A stretch of DNA of 64,000 nt. Source: an uncultured Arenicella sp. (GTDB taxonomy: Bacteria; Pseudomonadota; Gammaproteobacteria; Arenicellales; Arenicellaceae). Numbering within the stretch: position 1 is the first letter of the stretch; each line of letters starts with the position of its first letter. The stretch is taken from positions 52,184 through 116,183 of the forward strand of contig CALINO010000003.1 in assembly GCA_938045295.1 (NCBI GenBank). The letters are read 5' to 3'. The notes under the pieces are model-generated. The model was not told where the DNA came from, did not search any database, and saw nothing but the letters and a program-made list of their open reading frames with translations. The translations under genes and the position numbers were made by a program. Positions 45,647 through 55,022 of the stretch are shown here, piece after piece.

Positions 45647-46741
45647 ATGAGTTCCGTCAAATTTCCTGATATGCAACAGGTTGAAAAAACTGCGGCTGAG
45701 TGGGTAGTAAAGATTGATCGAGGGTTAACTCCGGACGAAAAACCATTGTTGTCGCAGTGGTTAGAGGAGTCTCCAGCGCACGGTGAGGCTTTAGTGAAGC
45801 TAGCCTCAATGTGGGATTTGCTCGACGTGTTGTCACCGATTGCTAAGTTAATGCCGATTGACTCGTTAAAATTGGACGATCGCGTATTAAATGAGCGCTC
45901 TTTTAGGCGCAGCAATGAAAGTATTAATAATGCCAATGATAGTAGCGCGGCTAAGCGCGTATTCAGTGCGACCTTTGCTATTGCTGCTACGGTGTTAATA
46001 AGTATTGGCTTATTGTTGTTCTTTATTCCCAACAATAATGAGCAGGGTGCCAGCATGATCGCGACTAATGTGGTGGTTCAGCCCGAAGCCATGTTGTATA
46101 AAACGAGCATTGGTGAAACATCAAGAGCCACGTTAATCGACGGAAGCCATTTGCATTTGAATGCCGATTCAGAGGTGTGGGTGCGATTCACTGAGTCAGC
46201 TCGTGAGTTGGAGTTGGTCAATGGTGAGGTGTTTTTTGAAGTGGCTAAGGACGCCAATAAGCCGTTTGTGGTGAATGTAGGGGCTGATCAAGTAACGGCG
46301 GTTGGCACGGCGTTCAACATTAATACTCAAGATGGAATTAAGACAAATGTCTTGGTGACTGAAGGTAAAGTGCGCATCAATAGTAATTTTTTGACCCCTG
46401 AAATGGTGTACCAAGAAGTCTTTTTAACCCCAGGCCAAAGCGTCACTCTTACCGACAACAAGCCAGAGTTGAAAACCGATCAAGATGTTGATGCTTTATT
46501 GTCTTGGCGCGAAGGCGTGATTGTGTTTCAAGGTGAACCTTTGTCTCAGGTTATTAGCAAAATTGACCGTTATACCTCGCTTGAATTTAAAATTATGGAT
46601 GAACGTGCTGCTAATATTTTGGTTGGTGGCTTGTTCAAAGCTGGCGATACAGAGCAGTTACTGTTAGTTTTAGAGAATAATTTTGGGGTTAAATCGACCA
46701 TTATTGGCAATGAAGTATTGCTGCACAAAAGCGCTGATTAG
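45647..46741 (+). CDS. FecR-family anti-sigma regulator (cassette 2)
   Basis: A 364-residue regulator with an N-terminal DUF4880-like segment (AAEWVVKIDRGLTPDEKPLLSQWL), membrane helix about 107-127, periplasmic FecR domain (TSIGETSRATLIDGSHLHLN, ELELVNGEVFFEVAKDANKPF, VTAVGTAFNI) and C-terminal EPLSQVISKIDRYTSLEF module. Translationally linked to the sigma gene by adjacency and followed by a receptor after 143 bases. Confidence 0.94.
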   Translation: MSSVKFPDMQQVEKTAAEWVVKIDRGLTPDEKPLLSQWLEESPAHGEALVKLASMWDLLDVLSPIAKLMPIDSLKLDDRVLNERSFRRSNESINNANDSSAAKRVFSATFAIAATVLISIGLLLFFIPNNNEQGASMIATNVVVQPEAMLYKTSIGETSRATLIDGSHLHLNADSEVWVRFTESARELELVNGEVFFEVAKDANKPFVVNVGADQVTAVGTAFNINTQDGIKTNVLVTEGKVRINSNFLTPEMVYQEVFLTPGQSVTLTDNKPELKTDQDVDALLSWREGVIVFQGEPLSQVISKIDRYTSLEFKIMDERAANILVGGLFKAGDTEQLLLVLENNFGVKSTIIGNEVLLHKSAD

Positions 46742-46884
46742 GTGGCTAAACGCTGCCAGTGCGTTGCATTGCAATAAGAAAAGTTCGCTAAAACAGTGAA
46801 TAAATTGACCTATTTCGCATAGAGGAAACTAATCACTGCTTACTCAATGTAGATGAGCCGAGTGAAAATGCGTAGAATTGGGTC

Positions 46885-49680
46885 ATGACAATTCTTTTAA
46901 GGCTGTCTTGGTTTTTTCTGCTGTTGATAAACATATCGTTAAACGCGCCATTTGTTTATGCCCAGTCAGATAACCAAAGTGAGCAATTTTATTTTCATAT
47001 TCCTCGGCTTTCGGCCGATAAAGCATTAACTCAGTTTGCTCAGCAGGCTGAGATAACGTTGCTGTTTCCTTACGCTGAAGTAAAAAAATACAAAACACGC
47101 CCCTTGCGGGGGCGTTATACCATCAGTGAAGGTTTAAACGTTTTGCTTTCTGGTACTGATATTCGTATTAGCACTGGTGTCGGCCCTCAAAGCGAATCAG
47201 AAAATATCCTTAGCGATGCTGGCGATATTGATGATTCTGTTTCTATATTATTAGACGAGGCAGATATGAAAGAGAGTAACAACAAGAAGTTATTTCCAAC
47301 GGTCATTAGCTTAGCGGTAGCGGCAACCATCGCCAACCCGACTGCAGTCAATGCGCAAGAGTCGGCAACCAAGGAAGCGCTGGAAGAAGTCGTGGTGCTC
47401 GGTAGCCGAAGTGCCAAAGCACGTTCAGCCGCCGACTCTCCGGTACCAGTGGATGTGATCAGTGGCGATGACTTTGCTGCGCTGGGTAATGGTGCAGACA
47501 TTACCGATAACCTAAAAGCATTGGTGCCTTCTTATACGGCAACGCCAGCAACCGGTGACGGCAGTGCGTTTATTCGTCCAACCTCATTGCGTGGTATGTC
47601 GCCAGACCAAACATTGGTGTTAGTCAACGGTAAGCGCCGCCACCGTTCATCATTAGTGCAGTTTTTTGCACCGGCTGCCGGTAACGGCTCTCACGGTGTT
47701 GATATAGGTATGATCCCAAGTGTGGCTTTGAAAAACATTCAAGTATTGCGTGATGGCGCTGCGGCTCAATACGGCTCGGATGCTATTGCTGGGGTGATGA
47801 ACTTTGAGTTAAAAGACGCCGATGACGGCGGACATGTAGAGGTCACGTACGGCGAATTTTATGAGGGTGAAAGCAGTCTTAAAGTGGGTGCCAACATTGG
47901 TTTTAAAGTCACTGATAATGGCTTTTTAAACGCCAGTATTGAATATAGCGATAATGATGCACTATCTCGTGGAGTGATTCGCCCAGACGCGCAAGCGTTA
48001 GTTAATGCAGGAGTGCAAGGGGTGGGTGCCGATACGCCGTTTGGTGATGCGCCATTTACTCAAACGTGGGGGCGTCCAGAAACTGAGGCGCTTCGGTTGG
48101 CGTGGAATTCTGGCTTAACGCTGGATAATGGCATGGAGTTATATTCTTTCGGTAATTACGCTGATACCTCAGGCCGTTACCGCTTTTTCTATCGCAACCT
48201 TTCTAATTCGGCCGTTACGAGTACTTGTGCGCTAAACCCGAACCTGCAGTTGTGTAATGTGGGCTTCACCCCATTTTTGGATGGTGACCAAAATGATATG
48301 AGTTTTGTCTCAGGCCTACGTGGTGAATTTGTGGGCGGTACAACGTACGATTTTAGTATTGGTTACGGTAAAAATGAATTGGACTATTTTTTAAACAATT
48401 CGATCAATACCAGTTTGCCTTTACAAGCTGACGGAACGCCGGTGATGGACTTTGATGTGGGTGGTTATGAGCAAAAAGAAATTAACTTGAATGCTGATTT
48501 CTCAACTCAATTAAGTGATTCATTAGCGCTGTCTTACGGTGCTGAATGGAGAGAAGAAACGTGGACAGCTTTAGTCGGTGATGCTAATGCCGCTGTTGAC
48601 GGTGGGCCGAGTGGTTTTTCACCAACTTCTGCACAAGACGCTGGCGAATTTGATCGCGATAATATTGCGGTTTACGCAGACTTAGAGCACGACATTAGTG
48701 ATCGTTGGTTAATGCAATACGCATTACGCTATGAGGACTTTTCGGACTTTGGCAGTACTACTAACGGTAAGGTCGCGACGCGTTACAATGTGAGCGATGC
48801 GTTTACTTTGCGCGGTGCCGTGTCAACCGGTTTCCATGCCCCTACGCCAGGCCAGTCTAATATTTCATCGACCATTACGACCTTTGATGGGCGTACAGGC
48901 AATCTGGTTTTAGAGGGTTTAGTGCCTGCAACCAGTGATGAGGCAATTGCTGCTGGTGGTCGTGAGTTAGTGGAAGAAGAATCAACCAACCTAAGCTTTG
49001 GGTTTACTACCACATTGGGCAGCGCTTGGGATCTTACGGTGGACTTTTATAATGTGGAAGTGGATAACCGTATTTATCGTACTGGAGACATTCTAATTCC
49101 GGGTACGATTGATAATACATTGTCGTTTTACACCAATGCACTGGACATAGAACATGAAGGTTTTGATGTGGTTCTAAACGGTTCTATTGATTGGGGCGGC
49201 GCAAACACCAGCGTTACCTTTGCTTATGCGCGCAATGAAATTGATATCATTGGTCAATCGCAAATTCAAGGTATTAACCCGGTGAGCGAATCCACCATTG
49301 AAGACATTGAAAATAACTACCCAGAAGACCGTTTCACTCTCACCACGAATACCTTCTTAAACGACTCAGTTAATGTGTTAGTGCGCGCCAACTTTTTTGG
49401 CGACCACTTTGATGAGCGTGGCACCATCAATGGCCCATTGGGTAACCGCAGTGCCGAAATTGATTCGGTCATTTACCTTGATGCGGAAGTCGGTTGGCGA
49501 GTTAATGATGGCCTAACCTTCACATTAGGGGCGTCAAACATTTTTGATGAGTTTGTGGACGAAATTGACAACGACGGCGTGTTTGCCAATCGTCAAAGTG
49601 TTGGTTTGCAATTTCCACGCAGAACGGTCGCCAATTATGAAGGCGGTTCTTGGTACTTAAAAGGTATCTATAATTTTTAA
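46885..49680 (+). CDS. TonB-dependent receptor with STN domain (cassette 2)
   Basis: Transducing receptor of 931 residues. Signal peptide about 1-26 (FVYAQ), STN domain about 35-97 (FHIPRLSADKALTQFAQQAE, SEGLNVLLSGTDI), an acidic linker, then at 128-157 a complete second signal peptide (KKLFPTVISLAVAATIA ending AVNA-Q) preceded in the mRNA by GAGG and an in-frame ATG at 47266. Plug domain follows (VVVLGSRSAKARSAADSPVPVD, TLVLVNGKRRHRSS, LRDGAAAQYGSDAIAGVMNF) and a barrel ending in WYLKGIYNF. The plug motifs are close to those of vitamin- or iron-complex receptors. A normal terminator follows at 49711. Confidence 0.93.
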   Translation: MTILLRLSWFFLLLINISLNAPFVYAQSDNQSEQFYFHIPRLSADKALTQFAQQAEITLLFPYAEVKKYKTRPLRGRYTISEGLNVLLSGTDIRISTGVGPQSESENILSDAGDIDDSVSILLDEADMKESNNKKLFPTVISLAVAATIANPTAVNAQESATKEALEEVVVLGSRSAKARSAADSPVPVDVISGDDFAALGNGADITDNLKALVPSYTATPATGDGSAFIRPTSLRGMSPDQTLVLVNGKRRHRSSLVQFFAPAAGNGSHGVDIGMIPSVALKNIQVLRDGAAAQYGSDAIAGVMNFELKDADDGGHVEVTYGEFYEGESSLKVGANIGFKVTDNGFLNASIEYSDNDALSRGVIRPDAQALVNAGVQGVGADTPFGDAPFTQTWGRPETEALRLAWNSGLTLDNGMELYSFGNYADTSGRYRFFYRNLSNSAVTSTCALNPNLQLCNVGFTPFLDGDQNDMSFVSGLRGEFVGGTTYDFSIGYGKNELDYFLNNSINTSLPLQADGTPVMDFDVGGYEQKEINLNADFSTQLSDSLALSYGAEWREETWTALVGDANAAVDGGPSGFSPTSAQDAGEFDRDNIAVYADLEHDISDRWLMQYALRYEDFSDFGSTTNGKVATRYNVSDAFTLRGAVSTGFHAPTPGQSNISSTITTFDGRTGNLVLEGLVPATSDEAIAAGGRELVEEESTNLSFGFTTTLGSAWDLTVDFYNVEVDNRIYRTGDILIPGTIDNTLSFYTNALDIEHEGFDVVLNGSIDWGGANTSVTFAYARNEIDIIGQSQIQGINPVSESTIEDIENNYPEDRFTLTTNTFLNDSVNVLVRANFFGDHFDERGTINGPLGNRSAEIDSVIYLDAEVGWRVNDGLTFTLGASNIFDEFVDEIDNDGVFANRQSVGLQFPRRTVANYEGGSWYLKGIYNF

Positions 49681-49710
49681 CCTGTTTTCCTATTAATTAT
49701 AGATTGTTAC

Positions 49711-49748
49711 AAGCCCGCGAACTCTCATTAGAGCGCGGGCTTTTTTTT
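49711..49748 (+). terminator. Intrinsic terminator after receptor 3
   Basis: Nine-base-pair GC-rich stem AAGCCCGCG/CGCGGGCTT with an inner CTCT/AGAG pair, followed by eight T. Confidence 0.93.
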
Positions 49749-49785
49749 ACCTTTTAACGAGGTTGATCAACTTTGGGTGGTTACC

Positions 49786-51102
49786 ATGAAACCTAATTTG
49801 AAGTTAAGCAATGCCTTTGACGATCTAGCGCCATCGTCAACGCTGCATATTAACGAAACAGTGAATGCCATGTGGGCAAAAGGCCAAACGGTGTATCACA
49901 TGGGGTTTGGCGAGTCGCGCTTTGCGGTGCACCCTAAACTGCAACAGTCATTAACTCAGCACGCCGACAAAAAGAGCTATTTGCCTGCACGCGGCTTGCC
50001 CGAGTTGTGTACGGCTGTGGCGGAATATTACACGCATAAATTGGATTGCACGTTTAATGCAAGCCAGGTGATTGTGGCTCCGGGTAGCAAGGCCATTATT
50101 TACGGGCTGCAAATGGTGCTGGATGCCGATGTGTTTTTACCAACACCGTCATGGGTCAGTTACTATCCACAGGCGCACTTGTTAGGCAAATCTTGCCGTT
50201 ATATACCGAGTGATCCGGCGTTGAACTATCGCTTTGATATGAATGCCTTTGATACGTTAGTTCAGGCATCTAACAATGCGTGCAAACTACTGATCATTAA
50301 CAGCCCCAACAACCCAACCGGGCAAATGTATGATGCCGATTTTTTACAAGAATTAGCGTCGTACTGTCGTGAGCATGGTATTTGGGTATTGAGCGATGAA
50401 ATTTATTTTCAGGTTTCTCACGGGCAGTTGCCGCACGTTTCAATCGCGCAATTTTACCCAGAAGGCACTTTTGTTTTAGGTGGTTTGAGTAAACACCTTT
50501 CCATTGGTGGTTGGCGTTTGGGGGTTGGGCTAATGCCCGACACGGATTTAGGAAAAGCCATCATGCAAAAGTTGGTGGTTCTGGCCAGCGAAGTGTGGTC
50601 AGGTGTTTGTGCGCCGGTTCAGTACGCAGCAATACAAGCTTACCAGCGCGACCCGAAAATCGAAAAATATGTTGCGGATTGCTGTGCATTGCACCGCATA
50701 AGAACGCAGTTTTTTTATGCTCAACTGCAAGAAATAGGAATTCGATGCACTCTGCCTGCGGGTGGCTTTTATGTGACCGCTAACTTTGATAGTTTTGCTG
50801 AAGGTTTAACAAAACTGGGCATTAAGTGTTCGCAAGCGTTGGCACAACACCTATTACAGAATTATGGTATTGCCACCTTACCCGGAAAAGATTTTGGCAT
50901 TCCTGCTGAGAACTACAGCTTGCGTTTGTCTACGTCGTATTTAGACCTAGAAATGCCAGAAGACGCTGATCGTTTAATGACTCTTTATCATAATGAAACG
51001 CAAGCCTCGGTTATCATGAACAATAAAAACCACCCGAATATGCACGCAGCTATTGCGGCATTTTCGGCTTTTACGGATACACTATTAGATACATTAAAAT
51101 GA
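49786..51102 (+). CDS. PLP-dependent aminotransferase, class I/II
   Basis: Fold-type I aminotransferase of 438 residues. Family motifs: INSPNNPTGQMYD, LSDEIYFQVSHG, and the PLP lysine in GGLSKHLSIGGWRLGVG; the C-terminal arginine for substrate carboxylate lies in YSLRLSTSY. Similar to aspartate/aromatic-type aminotransferases but I cannot name the substrate. The ATG at 49786 is preferred to the GTG nine bases upstream. It is followed after 21 bases by a glutamate dehydrogenase-type gene, so the pair may recycle 2-oxoglutarate and glutamate. Confidence 0.9.
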   Translation: MKPNLKLSNAFDDLAPSSTLHINETVNAMWAKGQTVYHMGFGESRFAVHPKLQQSLTQHADKKSYLPARGLPELCTAVAEYYTHKLDCTFNASQVIVAPGSKAIIYGLQMVLDADVFLPTPSWVSYYPQAHLLGKSCRYIPSDPALNYRFDMNAFDTLVQASNNACKLLIINSPNNPTGQMYDADFLQELASYCREHGIWVLSDEIYFQVSHGQLPHVSIAQFYPEGTFVLGGLSKHLSIGGWRLGVGLMPDTDLGKAIMQKLVVLASEVWSGVCAPVQYAAIQAYQRDPKIEKYVADCCALHRIRTQFFYAQLQEIGIRCTLPAGGFYVTANFDSFAEGLTKLGIKCSQALAQHLLQNYGIATLPGKDFGIPAENYSLRLSTSYLDLEMPEDADRLMTLYHNETQASVIMNNKNHPNMHAAIAAFSAFTDTLLDTLK

Positions 51103-51123
51103 AAAATATATTGGGGGCGAGTA

Positions 51124-52530
51124 ATGCCAAAGCGTGATGAAAGTTTTTTAGCGTCAGTTGAACTGATGTTTGATAAAGCAGCCGACTTAGTGGGCATCGC
51201 AGATGATTTAAGGCACAAAATCAAAGTGTGTAATTCAACCTACACGGTTCGATTTGGGGTGCGCTTGCGTAACAAACTGTACACCTTTACTGGCTACCGT
51301 TCAGTGCATTCAGAGCACCGTGAGCCAGTGAAAGGTGGCATTCGTTATTCAATGCACGCAGATCAAGATGAGGTCGAAGCATTGGCGTCATTAATGAGTT
51401 ATAAATGTGCGCTGGTTGAAGCACCATTTGGTGGCTCTAAAGGTGCCTTAGTGATAGACCCTAATGAATGGGAATCGCATGAAATAGAGCGTATTACTCG
51501 CCGTTTTACGCAAGAGTTGGCGAAACGTTCTTTGATTAGCCCTGCGCAAAACGTGCCGGCTCCGGATATGGGTACTGGCGAAAAAGAAATGTCATGGATG
51601 GCGGACGAATACAAACGTCTTTATCCGAACGATTTAAACAGTTGGGGCTGTGTGACGGGTAAGCCAGTCAGTAAAGGCGGCATTCGTGGCCGGGTAGAGG
51701 CCACAGGGCGGGGCATACAATACGCGTTACAAGAAGCGTTTCGTCACCCTAATGACATTCAATGGGCTGGCCTTGATGGTTCACTTGCCGGTAAGCGCAT
51801 TGTGGTTCAAGGCTTGGGTAATGTGGGCTACCATGCGGCGCAGTTTTTATCTCAAGAAGACGAGGCGATTATTGTTGGTGTTATCGAGCGAGATGGCGCG
51901 GTTGTGAACAACGATGGTATTGATATTGATGGTCTGCATAAGCATATCCATAACAATGGCGGCGTTAAGGGGTTTGAAGGCTTCACCGAAGACACTGAGA
52001 GTGTTTTAGCCATGGACTGCGACATTTTTATTCCGGCCGCATTAGAAGGTGTGATTACGTTGAGTAACGTAGACGACATCAAGGCTAATATTATTATTGA
52101 AGCGGCGAATGGCCCGGTTACGTTTTCCGCCAGTGAGCGCTTACGTGAGCGTAATTGTTTGATTATTCCAGACTTGTACGCCAATGCTGGTGGCGTTACG
52201 GTGTCTTATTTTGAGTGGGTAAAGAACTTAGGGCATATCCGTTTTGGGCGCATGCAGCGTCGTCAGCACGAGCGGCAAACCTTAGATATGGTGTCGGCCA
52301 TTGAGGAAATGGTGGGTGCTAAGTTCCCGGCTCAGAAGCTGCAAAAAATCATTGAAGGCCCAACCGAACTCGACTTGGTGCGTTCAGGCTTAGACGACGT
52401 CATGCGTGAGGGGTACCAGGTAATCAGTGCCAAATGGAACAGCGATGCTCGCATTCCAGACTTACGCACAGCGGCAATGATGATTGCGATTGAACGCATT
52501 CGGGATTCTTATTCGTCGCTAGGCATTTAG
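51124..52530 (+). CDS. Glu/Leu/Phe/Val dehydrogenase family protein
   Basis: Oxidoreductase of 468 residues that interconverts an amino acid and its 2-oxo acid. N-terminal domain with KGGIRYSMHADQDEVEALA and the catalytic Lys region (SYKCALVEAPFGGSKGAL, PAPDMGTGEKEM); Rossmann domain with GLGNVGYHAAQFL; C-terminal NAGGVTVSYFEWVKN. The fit is best to glutamate dehydrogenase-like members. Cotranscribed with the aminotransferase by position. Confidence 0.93.
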   Translation: MPKRDESFLASVELMFDKAADLVGIADDLRHKIKVCNSTYTVRFGVRLRNKLYTFTGYRSVHSEHREPVKGGIRYSMHADQDEVEALASLMSYKCALVEAPFGGSKGALVIDPNEWESHEIERITRRFTQELAKRSLISPAQNVPAPDMGTGEKEMSWMADEYKRLYPNDLNSWGCVTGKPVSKGGIRGRVEATGRGIQYALQEAFRHPNDIQWAGLDGSLAGKRIVVQGLGNVGYHAAQFLSQEDEAIIVGVIERDGAVVNNDGIDIDGLHKHIHNNGGVKGFEGFTEDTESVLAMDCDIFIPAALEGVITLSNVDDIKANIIIEAANGPVTFSASERLRERNCLIIPDLYANAGGVTVSYFEWVKNLGHIRFGRMQRRQHERQTLDMVSAIEEMVGAKFPAQKLQKIIEGPTELDLVRSGLDDVMREGYQVISAKWNSDARIPDLRTAAMMIAIERIRDSYSSLGI

Positions 52531-52587
52531 CTAGCTCTTACATTGACTGTTTGATTTGCTTTTTTACAAAGTTTGGCGCCAGCCAAT

Positions 52588-52626
52588 AAAAAAGCCCAGC
52601 GAATGATTAGTTCACTGGGCTTTTTT
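52588..52626. terminator. Bidirectional terminator
   Basis: Stem AAAAAAGCCCAG/CTGGGCTTTTTT with a short interrupted extension and central loop. It serves both converging genes: the dehydrogenase on the plus strand and the symporter on the minus strand. Confidence 0.93.
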
Positions 52627-52644
52627 GTGTGAGCGAGTGGTTAT

Positions 52645-53916
52645 CTAATTGTTGATATGCACTTCTTCTAATTGCCCCGCTTCAGGGTCAGAGAACACGG
52701 CTTCATCAAGCCGGCCTTCACCTTTTGCCACAATCGAAGTTACCACGGTGTCGCCAGTGACATTAACCGCTGTGCGAGTCATATCCAATAAGCGGTCCAC
52801 ACCCATAATCAAACCAATGGCCTCGACCGGTAAATTAACTTGTTCAAAAACAAGCGTAAGCATGACTAAGCCAACCGAGGGCACGGCTGCGGTGCCAATA
52901 GAGGCTAGCACGGCGGTTAATACCACCAATAAGTAGCCCTGCATGCCTAAGTCAATGCCATAAAGGTTGGCGATAAATACGGTTGCTACGCCCTGCATAA
53001 TGGCCGTGCCATCCATGTTGATGGTGGCGCCAAACGGTACGCTAAATGAAGAAATTGCACGATCCACACCTAAACGGCTTTGCACTGTGCGCAAGGTCAC
53101 CGGAATGGTAGCTCCTGAGCTCGCGGTACTGAAGGCAAAAATCTGTGCGCTGCGAATTTTCTTTAAGAACAGGCCTACGTTTAGCCCTGTAAAAGTTTTA
53201 AGAATCACCATCATGGTGAAAAATGCATGTATCAGCAATGCCGCGATTACGACCAAAAAGTAGCCCAATAAGTCGGCAATTAACTCGATGCCTACGTCAG
53301 CAATGGCTTTGCCTAACAGGCAGAAGACTGCGTAAGGCGCAAACCACATCACCAGCTCTACCATTTTCATCACAATTTTGTTCATTTGTTCAATGATGGA
53401 AATGGTTTCTTCGCACTCATCTTTAATGCTCAGAGCGGCAATGCCTAAAAAGATTGAAAAGAAGATAATGGCCAGCATGTCGCCCGAAGCGAATGCTTTA
53501 AAAATATTGGTGGGCACAATGCCAATCAATATGTCCAAAGTGCTTTTGCCAGCTTCGCGGCCAGCGAACGAGACGTCTTGGGGTAGGGCGCCGCCCTCAC
53601 CAATGCCTAGTGCCGCCGCTAGAGAGATGGCGGTTATAATTGCAATGGCGGTGGTGCCAATGTACAGCGCCACGGTTTTGGTGCCGACTTTACCGAGTAA
53701 TTTAATGTCGCCGATGGCAAAAACACCGGGAATTAACGAAAAAATAACCAGTGGCACTACCAGCATTTTAAGTGCATTAACAAATAATTTTCCGCCGGCA
53801 TAAAGAACCCCGTCGACAACATAGGTGTTAAGCCATGAGTGATCGAGAATATTCAAGATAGCGCCGGTGACTGTGCCGAGTGCTAGGCCAAGTAAGACCT
53901 TGTTAGTCAATGTCAT
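52645..53916 (-). CDS. Dicarboxylate/amino acid:cation symporter (DAACS)
   Basis: A GltP/DctA/SLC1-type transporter of 423 residues. Hairpin 1 motif STASSGATIPVTL, helix 7 motif NMDGTAIMQGV, hairpin 2 region GTAAVPSVGLVML, and helix 8 substrate residues in DRLLDMTRTAVNVTGD. The Arg/Thr/Asn set is typical of glutamate/aspartate or dicarboxylate carriers, which fits the dehydrogenase/aminotransferase pair next door. Confidence 0.95.
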   Translation of the reverse strand: MTLTNKVLLGLALGTVTGAILNILDHSWLNTYVVDGVLYAGGKLFVNALKMLVVPLVIFSLIPGVFAIGDIKLLGKVGTKTVALYIGTTAIAIITAISLAAALGIGEGGALPQDVSFAGREAGKSTLDILIGIVPTNIFKAFASGDMLAIIFFSIFLGIAALSIKDECEETISIIEQMNKIVMKMVELVMWFAPYAVFCLLGKAIADVGIELIADLLGYFLVVIAALLIHAFFTMMVILKTFTGLNVGLFLKKIRSAQIFAFSTASSGATIPVTLRTVQSRLGVDRAISSFSVPFGATINMDGTAIMQGVATVFIANLYGIDLGMQGYLLVVLTAVLASIGTAAVPSVGLVMLTLVFEQVNLPVEAIGLIMGVDRLLDMTRTAVNVTGDTVVTSIVAKGEGRLDEAVFSDPEAGQLEEVHINN

Positions 53917-54065
53917 TAAAAGCTCCTTTCGTTAATTATAATTATTGCCCAATAATAGGTAGCGGCCCGCATGGCCTAAAGGCATTAAGTTTATAGTACG
54001 GGACTCTATTTTGCGATGATTACTCGTTCAAAAAATACGGCGTAAAGCCGCATGGTTAATGGGGG

Positions 54066-55013
54066 TTACGACCAACGATCAATAACCCAATCTACACGGC
54101 GATCTACTAAATGTGGTCGCTTGAGTTTAAGTGCTTCAATTTCTTGCAAGCGAGGCAGCATGCCACGTTGATTGGCGATCTGTATGGCAAGCCCTGGGCG
54201 TGCGTTCAGCTCTAACACCAAAGGCCCACGCGCTTTGTCGAGCACTAAATCAACACCGAGATACCCCAAGCCTGATACTTCATAACAACGCGATGCCAGA
54301 GTCATGAGCGCACGCCAGTTTTGAATGCTTATCGTGCCCAATTCTTTTCCAGTATCCGGGTGGGTATTGATCAGTTCGTTGTGCTGTACTGCCGACACCG
54401 CATTGCCAGTGCAAATATCCAGACCCACACCCACCGCACCTTGGTGCAAATTCGCTTTACCATCGCTGGCGTGTGTGGCTAAGCGCAGCATGGCCATCAC
54501 TGGGTAGCCCTTGAATACAATTAGGCGAATGTCTGGCACGCCTTCGTGGCTATAGCCGTCGAATATAGGGTCAAACTCAATCAGCGATTCAATCATAGCA
54601 ACATCGGCATCGCCGCCTAGGCTAAATAAGCCGGCCAAAATATTTGAGACATGGCGAATAATATCTTGCTCTTGTACATAGCTCCCAGATGCTTTTTTAA
54701 AACCGTTTTCATCTTTACTAAGAATCACCAGAATGCCTTTTCCGCCACTGCCACTGGCCGGTTTTATACAAAAACCTGCGGATTTTGGCAGTAGGTCAAA
54801 TACGGCTTTTACGTCGTGTTGGTACTGCACTGTGCCAAGTAAGTGCGGCACCGCGATGTCTTCTTCCAAAGCCAACTCTTTGGTGCGTACCTTGTTGTCA
54901 ACATTGGGGTATAGGCGTCGGTCGTTATAGCGCGCAACGTAAGAAAGGTTACGTTGATTCATGCCCATCACACCGTTCTGGCGTAGTGCTTTTGGTTTGG
55001 CTAGGTCAAACAT
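54066..55013 (-). CDS. ATP-grasp ligase, alpha-L-glutamate-ligase-like
   Basis: A 315-residue ATP-grasp protein of the RimK-like group. ATP-binding KPASGSGGKGILVI, and the metal/ATP site LVLELNARPGLAIQIANQRG at the end. Such ligases join a carboxylate to an amine using ATP. It is the last gene of a four-gene operon, starting 9 bases after the 7TM protein. Acceptor and donor are unknown. Confidence 0.88.
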   Translation of the reverse strand: MFDLAKPKALRQNGVMGMNQRNLSYVARYNDRRLYPNVDNKVRTKELALEEDIAVPHLLGTVQYQHDVKAVFDLLPKSAGFCIKPASGSGGKGILVILSKDENGFKKASGSYVQEQDIIRHVSNILAGLFSLGGDADVAMIESLIEFDPIFDGYSHEGVPDIRLIVFKGYPVMAMLRLATHASDGKANLHQGAVGVGLDICTGNAVSAVQHNELINTHPDTGKELGTISIQNWRALMTLASRCYEVSGLGYLGVDLVLDKARGPLVLELNARPGLAIQIANQRGMLPRLQEIEALKLKRPHLVDRRVDWVIDRWS

Positions 55014-55022
55014 GCAACTTGA

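Noticed and set aside
53378..53803. 141-codon open frame opposite the DAACS symporter
   Set aside because: Pseudo-hydrophobic composition mirrors the transporter codons; no independent support.
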